Assembly: GCA_963576475.1 (NCBI GenBank)
Contig: OY754990.1
Coordinates: 18,008,653-18,072,652 of the forward strand
Direction: 5' to 3'
Origin: Molanna angustata
Lineage: Eukaryota; Arthropoda; Insecta; Trichoptera; Molannidae
DNA length: 64,000 bases
Positions 32,344 to 45,500 of this stretch are shown here, in pieces. A model generated the notes under the pieces. That model was given only the letters and a program-made list of their open reading frames with translations, was not told the DNA's origin and made no database searches. Positions within the stretch are counted from its first letter, which is position 1. Every line of letters starts with the position of its first letter. The position numbers and the translations under genes are program-made.

Positions 32344-33222
32344 AACCTTTGAAAAATATTTTATTTAAATGTATGGTTTTATTTAATTAAAAAAAGAATT
32401 ATGTAAACAGAATTTATTTTTTTTTAAATGTCAACATACATATTAAACAGAAATATTTATTTTTAAAATTAAGTAGAATAATATACCTATGAATTATATT
32501 TAAAAATGTTTTTTAAAAAATTCTTGAACACTTTTTGGTTCATTGAAAACAAAACAACATAAAAAATCAAATCAATAATGGCTATTCATAAAAAAAACTA
32601 AAAATTGAAAAGAAAAACATTATTTTTATTTTATATTTTTAAAATATTATTCAGTAAATAACTTGTAAATAAAATTTATGAATTTGACAGTAACATTGCA
32701 GAAATCGGTGATATCTTAAAACAGCAGTTCAAAAAAAATAATCTCATGAACTATTTATTCTACAACTTGTTTCGAGAGAGCACACCTCCTTTTTTTTACT
32801 CACAAAGAATTGAATACTAATACACTCTTCGATGACAAGAGTGCTCTCCCGAAACTACAAGTGTAATAAATAACTCATCAAGAGGTACGAGCATCGTTTT
32901 TATTGACTGTTAAGGTTGATAATGTCAGGATGCATTTTTATAAAACTTTTTTTTTATCTTAAAAATAAAAATGAACTTACCTATTTATTGTATCAAATAG
33001 TAATAGGTTTGAAATTATATAAGCCTCCACTCAAACAAAATTCTAAGCAGCAGAGGGTACAATTTCGAATTTAATATCAACAAATGTGAAAATAAAAAGG
33101 AAGCTAAAAACTTAAAAAGCACATATGGCGTTATATTCTCATTGCCTACTACAAATGAGACACGTAGGTACTGACATGGTACATATTCCTTGTAACTCCA
33201 ACTTTTTCTTTTGTGTTTATCC
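32344..33222. other. AT-rich DNA downstream of the channel gene
   Basis: Should contain the 3' UTR of the - strand channel gene near 33200. No clear polyadenylation signal was fixed. An inverted pair (CTACAACTTGTTTCGAGAGAG-like near 32760 and CTCTCCCGAAACTACAAGTG near 32846) suggests a small MITE. Confidence 0.35.
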
Positions 33223-33512
33223 TTAAGAATGGACCTTTTCTTTGTCTGCTCCCACCCTCATTTCTATATCCCTGACGTTCTCTACTCCTTCGTCCAAACC
33301 CTCGTACCTCCTTCGAGCATACTGAACTATCTTGGCTCGATCCTCCTCCCTTTTCCTCTTCATAGTTGAGGAAACTACTTCGTATCCTGGCACGTCGGTC
33401 CTAGCGTTGGCGTTCCCCTGCTCTTGCTCTGCGTCCTTGACGAGGCTTCCCTTGAAAGCGAAAGTGTCCTTTGTGATGGCGTCTAGTATGTCGACACAGA
33501 AGATCAGGTCAC
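33223..33512 (-). CDS. Channel terminal exon: C-terminal tail and stop
   Basis: Completes the split glycine codon, then [20 protein letters not shown] and [31 protein letters not shown], ending TAA at 33225-33223. [12 protein letters not shown] and GYExVSST are sodium-channel C-terminal hallmarks. The IQ motif region ([10 protein letters not shown]) is degenerate. The tail after it is much shorter than in para. Confidence 0.85.
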
Positions 33513-36500
33513 CTATAATTTTTCACCCAATATCAATAAAACACATTATCAGAAACACTACTGGGGGTGGTGCTGGAGATACACCATGAATTGTTCGGAC
33601 TTCCTGGACCTTTTAGAACATTATGTGTGGATTAAGTCAAATACATTATTACTGCTGCAGCTCAAGCAGATTAAATTATTAATATTGACATCAATAAATA
33701 ACGAAAATTCTCCATTCTTGCTACAAACTTGGCCCACCGGAGCCTAATTATTATTTAATTTAATTGAATTATTTATTCATTCATTCATACCATCACGGCA
33801 TATCCCACAATGTGGGGTAACCAGCGAAAGGTGTGCGGGTGTGCATTGCTTTATAAAAGGGAGCACAACATATCTGTGTATACCCACACACCAGTCCCGT
33901 CTCACCTAAAAAGGCACTATATTCAGAAAGGGTGGTGAACCTCATTGCTGAACTATGTGAGATGTTTTTGTTGCCTGTTGTATTTTCGATTACCCGGCTC
34001 TTACGGGACACTCGAAAACAATTCTAACTATTCTAAGCCGGTGCCTCACAGCTAATTAATTGAATTAAAAACAAGTAAAACCAAAAAATTGGGACACCCT
34101 TATCAAAATTTTCTTCACATATCAAATTTCTAATCGATTTTTAACTGGCTACTATCTAAATCAAATTCAAAATTTATGTAGATACATTACAAAGATAAAA
34201 TGAATGGCTGGTCAGGTCAGTCTTGGTGGCTCAGTTACACTGAAAAAAATAATTGTGATCACCGAACTGGCTACCTGCGTTTTTAGCCAAACCTTTGTTA
34301 TCAATAACAAAAGTTTGGCTATGACTGTACTGTTTGGTTAATTACACAAAATATTTAGTAGCACAAAACGAATTGTTTTGTAGTCACTATAGTTCGGTTA
34401 AATTTAACACAACTTATTGTATGGCTCAGTTCGAAGCTATCTGGATCTAGAACCAGTGGTCTCAGTAAAGACATAGTTTTTTTATGACTTTTTTTTATAT
34501 CTCAATAGAGACGAAGTTGAAATATTAAGGGAGAACCGGAAAAAAAATACCAACGTATAAAATAATATTTTTTCGGCACCATATATCAATCTCTCTAGTA
34601 TGTTTAAATAACATTAACATTAAAAAAATAGAACATTCGATTTATGTACATACATACACATTGGTACAAGTAGGTAAACAAGCCTAAAATGAAATAATAT
34701 TTCTGGCGCAGTTCAGGGGTGACATCTGTGTGTGACATCGTCATCTCATTTATAAGGACTGTTACTTTCATTGTTTAAAAATAAAAATTAATTTCTCAAT
34801 TTCTCAATAGATGGCGTTACAAAAAGGTTTCTCCGTTACTCCATAGATGGCAATAGTAATTATGCATTATTTTCAGGTAAAATGTTACACACTATTCAAA
34901 TATATAAAGAACTTTAAAAAATTACATCGATAAGGGAACTCAATAAGAAGGCATAATTGGTGAACGTCGCGCAAGCGCATAAAGTGATCACGAAAACCAG
35001 CCGATGACAGGTCGTAAGCCCTGTAGGTGCCTCAAGTTCCTGGTTCTTCTATAATATCCCAACTTCGTCTCTATTGAGATGAAAAAAACAATTAAATTTG
35101 TAACTATCGTTAACCCTTTTATGATGATTGTATGTGATAGTTTAATTTGTTGGAAGATCTTTGATACAAAGGAGACAAGACAGAAAGAAGTGGAAAAGGC
35201 CAATATCCAGAAAAGGATAGATGACTGAGCAGTGGAATATAAGGTACTTACCTTTGCAAATTGGAATATCCATTTCTAGAATTTTTTCCTTGTTGGGTTT
35301 CGCTATCCTCAATGGTGATTTGAGGGCATCCAGGAAGTTTTCGAGCTGGTCAAGACGAATATACTGACTTCCATCAGGATCGAAGTTCTTCCAAGTGTCG
35401 TAATAGCTATCGTACTCGTCGTCTGACAGTTCCTGTCAATCAATATCCATTTAATAGGTAAAATAAAAAAAATAATACTTGAAAATTTAGATAGGTCGAT
35501 GGCAGAGCGGTTTCGTTCACCTATAGCACAAGCATTTATTCTTTTTTAGAGAACGTAAGAAGATGTATAGGTATGTACTTGTTTAACAAGGAAATTTTCA
35601 TTTTAAAATATATATTAGTTTATAGAGACGGCCAAACTTCGTATAGGCCAGACTTATAAGACTGACGTATAAAGACAGATCTTTTTTTCTCTAAAAGGAT
35701 GCCACAGAAGGAAACATTGAATTGATAATTTTTTTTTTCTTTTTTGGCGAGATGACTCCTAATAAATGGGTCTTACGGCCAGTTTCAAGTTAAAATCTTC
35801 TCTTTGTTTAAAAAAACAATAAAATGAAAAAAATAAGTATTACAAATATAGATATATTAAATCAAATCTTGATGTCGTTTCTTTTGACGAATTTTGATAT
35901 TAAATTAAAAATTATATTTTTATTACTGCTATGCAACAAGGTCAGAATGTTCACTGGCAGTGGGATCTTATATTTTGATAGAGATTGGTAAAGTGATGGG
36001 GATTGGGAGTTGAGAGGACAAGAAAAGAAGATATGGTCCAAGTCTCCCACTTCCTCACCACATTCGCAAGCTGGAGAATCTTTTATCTTAATTTTGTATA
36101 AATGAGCAGGTGTACAACAGTGACCGATTCTCATTCTGTTTATCACCGTTATCTCCCTCCTATTGCGCATAACAGAAGTGTACCATGGCTTAACTGGAAT
36201 ACTTGGTTGAATTGAACCATATCTCCTTCCTCTGGTGAGTGAAGATGTGGACCAAAGTTTGGTCCATTCAGAGGTGAGGAAAGATTTTGTTAAAGGGAGA
36301 AGATCGGGTATGAAATTATTACTATAGGAAGAAGCAGAACCTCGCTGCACAGCAGATTTTGATTTTAAGAATACAACATATGAATTGATAATATGATTGG
36401 ATAATATGAGTTGTGGTGGTTTTAAGAGATAACATCCTTCAAATTGTTGAAAATCACTATTTTAACTCGGCAGTTATAGAATGAAGCATTATATTTAGAA

Positions 36501-39500
36501 TTCTTTCTTCTTCTGGGTCACAATCCTAGGATTGGTCAGCATCAAACACTCGGTCTTTAGAATAAATTGCTAAATTTATGAATTTATTAAAATTTAATTC
36601 ATAAATTTAGCTTATATACATAGGTTATTAAATTTTGAAAGTATGGATATTACATACATACATACATACCATCACGCCATGTCCCTCAGGGGGTAGGCAG
36701 AGACAACCGAACGCCACATTTTTCTATCTTGACACGCATTCATCGCCTCATCAACATTCATACATCGTCTCATACATGTTCGTCTATTGCTCACACTTCT
36801 AACATTTCCGTCTTTCAAAATTTCGTTCACATGGTCGTGCCATCCCTTTCTTGGGCGTCCCCGACCTCTCATTCCATTCCTTTCCGCTCTGTATATTTTC
36901 TTTGTCAGGCGCTCCTCATTCATTCTCCCCATGTGACCAAACCATCTCAATGTGTTCACTTTCATTCTAGTAATGACATCTTTCTTAATCTTATATTCTT
37001 TCCTTATCTCCTCGTTTCTTACCCGGTCATACATCGTTCTATTACAAATCCTTCTTAACGATCTCATTTCAACTGCATCTATTCTCCTTTCGTGCGACTT
37101 CTGCCATGTCCAGGTCTTACTTGCATACGTCAGGGTTGGCACTACGATTGCGTTATGAATGGCAACTTTAGCGTCTCTTGATATGTTGCGATCATTCATA
37201 ACTGATCTAAGTGCTCCATTCACTCTGTTTCCTGCCATAACTCTTCTTTCAATATCCTTATCAGGCCGTCCATTCCGTTGGAACATACTACCCAGGTAGA
37301 CATACTCATCGACTTGTTCAAGCCATTCATTCTCTACTTTTATTTGACACACTGTTCTGCTTTCACTCTTTTCAAAGACCATTACCTTTGATTTGCTGGC
37401 AAGTATGGATATTTAGATATAATAATTTAGATCGTACAGTACCTTATGGTTTCCTTCGGTGGTCTGGAAGTAGTATTCCAAAATCATCGCCATGAACATG
37501 TTGATGATGATCATGAAGCTGACGCAGACGTATGAAATGAGGAAGATCGTTCCGAAGGTAACAGATCCGCATTCTTGGGGAGAGCAGTCAAATTCGTTGG
37601 TCACGGCGTCCATCACTCCGTCCCAACCAGCCGTTGTGAGTAGCTGAAGACATAAAATTGTACATATATTTGATGGGTTCCTTGGGATAATTCAAGCCTC
37701 GTTGGTCAAAATTTTAATTCATACTATGAAGAAACTTAAATAGCAGAAAAATATAAAAGCAAAAAAGCTGAATTTTTTTTAAATGTTTTTTTTAAGACAA
37801 GTTTCACAACAGAAAACACAAAATCAAAGTCCAGGGGGGGAAGGTTGCTCAACCGGCGGAATCAAAACCATCCATGTTTACCTATATCCTGTTGACCAGA
37901 CTTTTCCCCAGAAGACAATCAGTAAATTTAAAATAGCGGAAAACCCAATTCCAAATGCACAAGCTAATTTGACGTGACAAAACAAAAGAGCAATCGAAGA
38001 AAACCTTATGAAATTGTTGATTATTAAATGATTATAGACAAAATATTAAAGAAAATAAAATCCCATCTCTTGTCTAAAGTTTCCAAACTCATCAAGCTTC
38101 TTTTTCTAGAGTGAATTTACAAAACAATCCCATACTCCCTATTTATAATAAACCATTTTCAGCTAAAATGTTTAATCCTTGTGTTATTACGACACTTGGA
38201 ATCGATGAGATATACAACAGCCAGAACTCTGCGATCATAAATTCTGAATTTATACAAATAATTCACACTAAATATCCAAATTATGCAGACGTAAACACAG
38301 ACGGCTCTAAAATCCCTGGCTCTTGTTTTTTTTAGATTTTATATTATATCGGGTCTGCTGTGTATGGTGTGTCGAATGTATCTGTCATTTAATATTTTCC
38401 TATTTTATTTTATTACCTGGAACATTATGATAAGACTGCTCCCGAAAGATTTAAAATTGAACACGTCGTCAATGACCGATCTCGCCTTGACATCCACGAA
38501 GGTCAAACCGATCAGACTGTAGACGTAGACGACCATGAATATGACCAGGCAGAAGTTGAAGAGGGCGGGGATACATCTGACGAACGACAGCAGGAGCCTT
38601 CTGACGCCGCGAAGATAGCCAATCAGTCTGAACAGTTTGATAATCCTTATCATGGACTTGAATAGGACGAAGCCGTCGATTGTATAACTGATTGCCATAC
38701 CTAAAAAATAAACAATATTATTCCAAAATTGCAGTCAACTGGAATATGACTCAACTGTTTGGTCACCGCATTATAATATTCATTCCAACAAATTGGAAAT
38801 TGTTCAGCAGAAACTTTTACGTTAAACAAATTTCAGACTTGGAATATCTTTGTACGATATAAACTATAACTTCCTAAGAAATTCACTCTGCTTGCCGAAA
38901 TTATCCAATAGAAGAATTATGTCGGACTTGATTGTCCTGTACAAGATCATATATTCTGAATTTGAGTATCCATCATTCATTTCATTGATTAAGTTTCATA
39001 TACCTAACAGATTTACGAGGCACTCATCAATATTTCATTGCGATATAATGAGGACCGAAGCCCATAGACATTCTCCGTTTCCCAGAATCCATCGTTTGGA
39101 AAATGAGTATGCCTTTGTTGCTGACATTTTCAATGTAAGCTTATACAACTTGAAAATTGAACTAAGATCGGTATTGTTTTCGTATTTCGTAACAACGTTG
39201 TATTCTTTCTAGTAATTCAAAAATCATACGTTAAAAGAAACTTCAATACTGCCTTTAAACTTACCGACTATTATCAGAATAATCATGACAAAATCAAAGA
39301 TGTTCCATGGATTGGAGAAGTAATTATTCCTCATCGCAAATATCTTCAGAAGTGCTTCCATGATATAGATAATCAGGAACATAAAGTTGAGTAGTTCAAA
39401 CGTGAAATGGAAATGATCCGCTTCCTTGTAATGGTCGAATGTCAAAATGAGGATGTTCATCACCATGACAAACATCATCAGCATATCGAAGATTTCACTC

Positions 39501-42500
39501 GTCACCATTTTGAAGGTCGCTAGTTGCGGCATCCACTGAAAAATGAGGACGTATTTAACCAAAACAATCATGAGAATACAAATGTCGACCTTCGCGGCTC
39601 AGTTTGTTGGGTATCTGACTGCTGATCCAAAGGTCCCGGGTTCGATTCCCGGTGGAGACGCAGTGTTTTCAGTTTGGATCTGTGAGACGATTACTATCGT
39701 GTCTCCAGAATGTGGCAACTTGTTATTGGGTGAGTGTTAAATAAATATTTGACATAGTACCTGTTAGTTGCCCGAGAATATTAAATAAATAAATAAATAA
39801 AAATGATTTCAATCGTCACCATTACAGTGGTAACAGGTTGTGACAACTACTGAAAAACACGAATATTTATTGGTTAACAAATATATCACTATTTTGTGAT
39901 TCAATTTTAAAAAAGATATTCCATATCAAATATTGCATTTATCACAATTTTAAAAGTTATGGTGTTGTGGCTTCCTCTGAAAAATGAGGATGTTCATTAC
40001 CAAAACAAATTTAAACATATGTATAATACTCCATTGGACACCAAGAAATATTCCATTGGCTCCCATTGTAAAGGTGGCAAACAGCATTGTGGTATCCACT
40101 GAAAAATGTCAAAATAATATGAAAGATTTCATTTGCCATCATGGTTAAGGTTACGGACTGTAGCGTCAACTTAAAAATGAGGATATTCTTTACCAAAAAA
40201 AAATGTTTACATATCAAAAAATTACATTTGCCACCATTCTAAAGGTGGCAAATGGCGTTGTGGCATCCACTGAAAAATGAGGATGTTCATTACTATCATG
40301 AGGAATGATTTGACTTGCCACAATTTTATAAGTATCGGATTGTGGCATCGACAGAAAAATGAGGATGTTGATAGCCAAAAAAATGTTATGATATTAATAA
40401 ATTACATCCAACTGAAAAATGAGGATGTTCATTACCAAAACATATGTTAACATATCAAAGATTTCATTTGCCACTATTGTAAAGGTTACGGATTGATACA
40501 TCAACTGAAAAATGAGGATATTCTTTATCAAAACAAATGTCAACATAATATTAAAAATTTAATTTGCCACAATTTAAAAGTTATGGATTGAGGCATCAAA
40601 TGGAAAAAAGATAATTTTTTATTGAATATTTTTTTTTTATATATATTTTTGATTTCCCATCGGATCAAATACTTCACTGTTACTATGTTAAAGGATTTTA
40701 TTTTCACTTGTCACTACTTGTGTGATATTTACTGAAAAATAAGGACGCTTATTAGATATTGCAGGGGACACGAAGCGGCAAGCCCCTCCAGTTTGCCAGC
40801 ATTATTAATATCCCGACCATGCCGCACTCCCACCAGTTCTCTCGCGACATGGAACGATGAAACATCTAAGACAAGAACATGTCTTTTATAATGTAACCAC
40901 CCATTTCAACAGTATCATGTTGGGGTCACCACTGTTGAAATGGGTGGTTACCCCGACGTGATACTGTTGAAATGGGTGGTTACCCCGACGTGATACTGTT
41001 GAAATGGGTGGTTACATAATAAAAGGCGTGTTTTTGTCTTAGATGTTTAATCGTTCCATGCCGCGAGAGAACTAGCGGGCGTGCTGCATGGTGGGGATAT
41101 TTATAATGTTGGAAAACCGGAGGGGCTTGCTGCTTCGTGTCCCCAATAAAATCAAAGATTTCACTAATCACCAAAAAATCAATGATTTTCATTGAATATC
41201 ATAGATTTTACTTATCATCATTTCGAAGACAACGGATAATGATTGCGACTTCAAAGTGAGGATGATCAATACCAACGAGGATTTTTGGTAAAACGCAAAA
41301 CAAATTCGTCACATATCCTTGGTTTTCTCATTGGTCAATCACGTTGGGGTCACCACTGTTGAAATTGGTGTTCTTGTCTTAGATGTTTAATCGTTCCATG
41401 CCGCAAGAGAACTGGCGGGCGCGCGGTATGGTGTGGATATTTATAATGTTGGTAAACCGGAGGGGCTTGCTGCTTCGTGTCCCCAATAAAATCAAAGATT
41501 TCACTAATAATCAAAAAGACTATGATTTTCATTGAATATTACTTTTCATCATTTCGAAAACAACGGATTGTGATTGCGACTTCAAAGTGAGGATTTTCAA
41601 TACCAACGAGGATTTTTGGTAAAATGCAATTTAAATACAAATTCGTCACATACCCTTGGTTTTCTCATTGGTCGATATGACCTCGTCGACTCTTGACACT
41701 TCTTGGACTCGCCGTACCACTTCTTCTGTCTTTCCGTCATGAATATGGCCAACACCCCTCCGTGTTTCTTCTTTTCCTTGCACATGTGGTCCATCACCAC
41801 CCCGATCACGAGATTCAGCGTGAAGAAAGTGCACATGACGATGAACAAGACGAAATAGAGGTACATGTAGATGTTCGTCTCTCTAATGGGCTGTTTATGT
41901 ACCTGAAAAATACGCATGAATGTCTAATAGGTATATTGATTATGGTTGGTTGAACAAACTGCCTAATGGCACTTAGCCCACCAGTGTCATAATAATGTTT
42001 GTGATATATCTTCGTGTCGACGGAGATTCCCGAATGCGTAGTCGGATGCATTCGGCATATTGAAGGAAAAGGGCGTCATCCTTTGGCCCAGGACGATACC
42101 TTAAACACCGTATCAATCGTGTATTACTATTTGTATATATTTGCGTGCATTAGTTAGAGTATCATATTAAATTTAATATATTATATCTTAAAGTAATAAA
42201 GCAATCAAAATGTTAGTGTTTGTGTGTGTTTGTCTCACGCCTTCTGAAAAACCAAGAGCATCTAAAAATCTAATTTATGTGCGAACATGTACCAGTATAC
42301 CTGATGCATTGTCACGCTAAAAATAATGCGATAAAAGTGCTGAATTTTAAAAATATTTCAATAATTCAAATATATGTTTGTTTAAAAGTAAGAAGTACGT
42401 TTTTACACGAATAAAATATATTTTCAAGTATAACTTAGCTTTTAAGTGAAAAACATGGTGAATATTTTGTCTAATTATAATGTTTCACTTATTTTTAAAG

Positions 42501-45500
42501 TAAGCGTTTTGTACATATAACCCCGCCATTTTAATATCTTTTCATACGATATTTAATTTTCCTACCGAATGAATACCTATGTTCTTTAAAATAATATACC
42601 TTTGAAATAAATGTGATTATGAAATAATAAAATGAAACACAAGACATTAAAGCAAGTTTTAAGACATATATTGTAAAAGTCTGTTAATTATAAGTTAAGA
42701 TATAGGCATAATAAAATTGCATAATTTGTATATAACATTTGATATTTCGGACAATTTTCGTTTTTGTGGCTTCGAACAAACCAATGTAGGTACCTACCTA
42801 CATATCCAAAAAATGTATCGAGCTCATTTGATATTAATATTGGAATGGTTACTATGGTTACGGAAAGATTCTGATATTCAAATAAAATTTGTTATGAATC
42901 GAATTTATTTAGAACATTGTTGTAGGTAGGTACCTACCTAAAACTATTTACTTACAAATCAACAATATACTGATTTCCTATAGGAAAATTATTTTATTTG
43001 TTTATTTATGTATGTTTGCGATGTACTCTTAAACCGTTTGTCCGATTACAATGAAACTTTGGTGAATTGTTCGATTGATTGATTAATGGGTTCGATTCCC
43101 AGCAGAGGAGAAATTTATTTAAATTCATTTCTCACGCAAACATTGCTTCTCTGGGCTGAAAACACTGGTTAGAAAACACTTGCGCAGGGTGCAAGGAAGT
43201 GTTTATTATTATTATTATTATTATTAATTGTCGAGCGTATGCCCAGGATGGTTTCTGGATTTAAACTTTTTTCTTATTCTTCTTCTTCTTCGTGTATTTG
43301 GTCATTTTACCTATGAAGGGGGAGTATCCTGGGAAAAGAAGGTCCGACTGTCCTTCCATCTCTTCGCAGGTCTTCCAGGACGATTTGTGGATTTTAACTT
43401 TTTTCTTTTTCTTCTTCTTCATCGTGTATTTGGTAATTTTACCTATGCAGGTGGACTATTCTGTGAGAAAAAGGTCCAATTTTCCTTCTATCTCTTCGCA
43501 GGTTTCTAGATTTAATATTTTTTCTTCTTCTTCTTCTTTATCGTGTATTTGGTCATTTAACATATGAAGGTGGACTGACCTGGGAGAAGAAGGTCCAATT
43601 GTCCTTCCATCTCTTCGCAGGTTTCTGGATTTAAACTTTTTTCTTCTTCTTCTTCGTGTATTTTTGGTCATTTTACCTATGACGTTGGAGAATCCTGGGA
43701 GAAGAAGGTCCAACTGTCCTTCCAACTCTTCGAAAGTCTTCCAAGACGATAAACTTTTTTCTTCTACTTCTTCATCGTGCATTTGGTCATTTTACCTATG
43801 AAGGTGGACTATCCTGGGAGAAGAAGGTCCAATCTTCCTGCCATATCTTCGCAGGTACCTGGATTTAAACTTTTTTCTTCCTCTTCTTCGTGTATTTAGT
43901 CATTTTACCTTTGAAGGTGGATTATCCTGGGAAAAGAAGGTCCTTTCATCTCTTCGCGGTTCTTCCAGGATGGTTTCTGGATTTAAACTTTTCTTAACCG
44001 ACTGAAGGGACGGGATGTAATGAAGGGAAGGGATGCACTAAAGGGCCTGAAGGGACGGGAGGTATAAAAGGGCCTGAAGGGACGGGAGGTACTGAAGGGC
44101 CTGATTGGAAGGGACGTAATGATGGATTGAAGGGACGAGAGGTACTGAAGGGTCTGAAGGGACGGGAGGTACTGAAGGGCCTGAAGGGACGGGAGGTACT
44201 GAAGGGCCTGAAGGGACGGGATGTTCTGAAGGTTCTGAAGCGACGTTTCATGGAGTCTAATTCTTTTTCTTCTTAATTTTATGTAGACCTTACAGTTTTT
44301 ACACAAACTATTTCCTTTAGTTTTTTCTTCGTTTTCTTATTTTATGTAGAACTTTGGTGAATTTTATGCAAACTATTTCCTAAAGATTAATCTTCTTCTT
44401 CTTTTATGAAGACCTTTTAGTCAGTTTTTATACAATCTATTTCCAATAGTCTTATTCTTCTATTTCATGTATTTTTTCTTATTTTATGTAGACCATTGGG
44501 ATAGTTTTTTATACAAACTATTTCTTATAGTCTTATACTTATTCTTTTCTTTTTTATTTAGACTTTTGGGTTAGTTTTAAGTCTAATAGTCTATTGTGCA
44601 GAAATATTATTAACGATATGCACACTTGATGAAAATACATATGTAAAAACGAATGGGATGTGGGATGTGACGATGTAACCTGCACTAGAATCTTTTCAAT
44701 ACTTTTGTTTAATCAAATTTAAACCATTTATATCATCCTATTTTGAATAATTTTCAACACCTTCATATTTGATTTCGTTGACGATATTTAAAAAATGGGG
44801 GTTGTGGCCATTACTGAACTCTTCACAACGTTTATATTCAAATTAAAAACTATTTACTATGTCTTCTTCTTCGTTAATGTAGACTTTTGTGTCAATTTTA
44901 AGTCTATGAGTCTAATTGTGCAAAAATATATAATACACACTTGATGAAAAAATATAAAAACGAATGGGATGTGACCAACACTAGAGTACATTATTTAATC
45001 AAATTTTAACCACATTCCAACATCCAAAATTACTAAATTTTCAATAGGTACATATTACAATTTGTTTTCGATGATAATATTTAAAAATGGAGGTTGTTGC
45101 CTAACCAATACAACGTTGATAAACAGTCATATTTAAAACCATTTCGCATAGTCCATGCGTGCAGAAATTTTAGGTATATTACTTACACTTCATTCACACT
45201 TTATAGCAATATAATATAAAAAAGAATGGGTTGTGGCCATCACTTGAACATTTTACAATGCTTAAACTCAATCAAATTTCAAACCACTTTTCATAGTCAG
45301 ATTTTGCAAAATAATTGGGTGACAATATTATAAAAACGATTGCTTATTCCTTCACAATTTTACATTCTTGGCCAACGGCGGGACATAAAGGCTAGTTGTA
45401 AATAATATTTTGGTATGTAAATAAAGTCAATTTGAATTATATTCTGGAATCATTACCTACTCACAAACATATCAATGTTGTTGTTAAGACATTTATGATA

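Noticed and set aside
39588..39660. tRNA gene
   Set aside because: A- and B-box are present but no cloverleaf closes, and the body and tail repeat at 31335; it is a SINE head.
40011..40217. Additional functional channel exon resembling the S1 exon
   Set aside because: Only part of the S1 sequence is recognisable, with frame breaks and no intact acceptor-donor pair; treated as decayed exon-derived repeat.
43983..44306. [15 protein letters not shown] protein
   Set aside because: Product of a 27-bp minisatellite whose length is a multiple of three; no start context or gene structure.
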